From Anaerotignum sp. (GTDB lineage Bacteria > Bacillota > Clostridia > Lachnospirales > Anaerotignaceae), in assembly GCA_017442465.1 (NCBI GenBank), contig JAFRZQ010000242.1, positions 1 to 7,013 on the forward strand: a stretch of 7,013 nucleotides of DNA, given 5' to 3'. Of this stretch, positions 5,542 to 7,013 are shown one piece after another. The position numbers and the translations under genes are program-made. A model generated the notes under the pieces. It saw only the letters and a program-made list of their open reading frames with translations. It was not told where the DNA came from and made no database searches. The number at the start of each line of letters is the position of its first letter. The first letter of the stretch is position 1.

Positions 5542-6909
5542 ATGGAACTTATCCGAAAGATTTTTGCAGTTGATTGGCAAGAATACCTTCCTATATTGAC
5601 GACTATATCCATATGCTGTGTTGCATTTGTTTATATAGCAGAATTAAAGAGAAATATAGAGAAACGGCAGAACCAGTTGAAAAAAGCATCAAAAAGGAAA
5701 GCTAAAGGGATCATATTTGGTAAGCAGGGATTTTCAGTGGTTTATTCTCCGACACAGCAGGAAGGTCATGTTGCTGTTTTTGGCGGGAGTGGACTAGGGA
5801 AAACATCAGCTTTACTGATCCCAACATTGCGGAGTTGGAATGGGACAAGTTTCACCATCGATATAAGCGGAGATATTTGTAAGAATGTTAATATGCAGCG
5901 AAAAATGATATATGAACCGGCAAATCTTAATTCTGTACCGTATAATATTTTTGGAACGATCGATCGGATGGAGGATGAAGATGATCAGAATGAAGCATTG
6001 GAAGAAATCGCATTTCTTCTGATGCCTGATGATGAAAGGATGTCGGATACATCGAAATTTTTTCAAGTGGAAGGGAGAAAGATTTTAACAGCTGCATTGA
6101 TCGCTTTTTATCATATTGGGATGGATTTTATACCGATTTGCGAAAAGATTGTGCGAAGTGGTTGGAAAGACTTGTTTCAGGCGATCGATGAAACGGGATA
6201 TAATAAAGCAACACAATATATCAATTCCTTTGAAGGGGCTTCGGAGCAAAATACGGCAGGCTGCAAACAGTCCTGTGATATTGTTCTGAAACTCTTTGCA
6301 ACCAATGAAAAAGTAAAGAAAACGATCCGCCGCCCCTCTGTAGGAGAAATTGATTTTTTACCTGTGAGAATCGAAAATCATAATGTTTTTGTTGTGGTAG
6401 AGGATAGCAAATTAAAAATATATGCTCCATTGTTACATATTATAACGGCACAGAGTCTGGAGTACTTCAGCCAGAGAAGCAACGAGAAAAAACATACGAT
6501 TTTGTTTTGTCTGGATGAATTTGCAAGTCTTGGGAAAATGGAAATTACGGATGCCCTCCGAAAACTGAGGAAAAAACGGATCAGAATAATGATGCTAACG
6601 CAGTCCATGGCAGATATTGACTTAATCTATGGTCGAGATGAACGAATGGCGATGATGAATAATTATCGTTTCAAAGTGGTGCTTGGGGCGTCGGATACAG
6701 ATACGCAGGAATATTTTGCGAAATTGATTGGGTATCAGGATACGAAAAAATATAGCAAATCTAAAAGTGCAAGCCAGACCACACAAATCGAAAGCGAAGC
6801 GAAAGAATGGGCGGTTGAGCCTGCGGAACTGGATAGACTGAAAAAGGAACTTGTGCTGTTGCATCCTGACGGATATATGAAATTGAAGAAAAATTTTTAT
6901 TATAAATAA
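5542..6909 (+). CDS. VirD4/TraG-type coupling protein (T4CP), compact
   Basis: Coupling proteins are membrane-anchored ATPases that bring the relaxase-DNA complex to the type IV secretion channel. The 455-residue product has a membrane helix at about 16-34 (YLPILTTISICCVAFVYIA), a basic segment at 36-56, Walker A GGSGLGKTS (81-89), Walker B ILFCLDEFASLG (320-331) and a conserved LTQS (352-355). GVIFG-like and DISGD segments (56-60, 107-111) also fit the family. It is shorter than the roughly 600 residues common in Gram-positive elements, and only one membrane helix is visible instead of the usual two. The ATG at 5542 directly follows the relaxase TAA (5539-5541); GAGGGG (5527-5532) lies 9 bases upstream, so the two are probably co-translated. 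The lack of a second helix could reflect real divergence rather than truncation, because the N-terminal start is well supported. Confidence 0.9.
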   Translation: MELIRKIFAVDWQEYLPILTTISICCVAFVYIAELKRNIEKRQNQLKKASKRKAKGIIFGKQGFSVVYSPTQQEGHVAVFGGSGLGKTSALLIPTLRSWNGTSFTIDISGDICKNVNMQRKMIYEPANLNSVPYNIFGTIDRMEDEDDQNEALEEIAFLLMPDDERMSDTSKFFQVEGRKILTAALIAFYHIGMDFIPICEKIVRSGWKDLFQAIDETGYNKATQYINSFEGASEQNTAGCKQSCDIVLKLFATNEKVKKTIRRPSVGEIDFLPVRIENHNVFVVVEDSKLKIYAPLLHIITAQSLEYFSQRSNEKKHTILFCLDEFASLGKMEITDALRKLRKKRIRIMMLTQSMADIDLIYGRDERMAMMNNYRFKVVLGASDTDTQEYFAKLIGYQDTKKYSKSKSASQTTQIESEAKEWAVEPAELDRLKKELVLLHPDGYMKLKKNFYYK

Positions 6910-7013
6910 TTTGATTTAAGGATAGAAAGGAATAGACTAAGATTGCTTTTTTATATACATTGCTATAAAATTAGACTTAAATAAAGTTCGTTTGAGATGG
7001 AGCGAAAAAATGG
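6910..7013 (+). other. AT-rich tail with possible promoter and next gene start
   Basis: No gene is complete here. An extended -10-like sequence TGC-TATAAA (6961-6969) is present, but no good -35 lies at the right distance; TTGCTT (6943-6948) is only 15 bases away. An ATG at 7010-7012 follows GGAG (6999-7002) by 7 bases and could begin the next element gene, of which only one codon is visible. No intrinsic terminator follows the coupling-protein gene. Confidence 0.3.

Overview
The window looks like chromosome from an anaerobic Clostridia-type Firmicute, with the left end of an integrated mobile element on its right side. The evidence is the start of a pyruvate:ferredoxin oxidoreductase gene, strong AGGAG-type ribosome binding sites, consensus housekeeping promoters, a greA-lysS pair, and a RepA_N-type replication initiator of the kind carried by Gram-positive plasmids and conjugative elements. 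I would not name a genus.

Positions 1-3393 are core genome. The 5' end of nifJ is on the minus strand, with its own promoter and a hairpin in its leader. A divergent gene (302-1231) encodes an unrecognised protein with a degenerate Rossmann-like segment. greA (1372-1848) and lysS (1891-3393) follow as a transcription and translation housekeeping pair. They are driven by a near-perfect promoter at 1249-1278, and an intrinsic terminator lies between that promoter and greA. greA and lysS have very restricted codon use, as expected of highly expressed genes. One side effect is a 716-codon antisense frame without a stop.

Positions 3394-3615 are a transition zone. It holds a 29-codon reading stretch directly after the lysS stop and a strong terminator at 3537-3579. 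The chromosome-element junction probably lies here.

Positions 3616-6909 hold three same-strand genes of a mobile element: a RepA_N-family initiator with internal repeats, a compact MobV/Mob_Pre relaxase, and a VirD4/TraG-type coupling protein that starts on the base after the relaxase stop. The 228 bases between the initiator and the relaxase are packed with inverted repeats and are the best oriT candidate. The expected division of labour is that the initiator replicates the excised circle, the relaxase nicks oriT and stays bound to the strand, and the coupling protein feeds that complex to a secretion channel. No integrase, channel genes or right end lie in the window, so an integrative conjugative element cannot be told from a mobilizable one. 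The last 104 bases are AT-rich and may lead into another gene at 7010.
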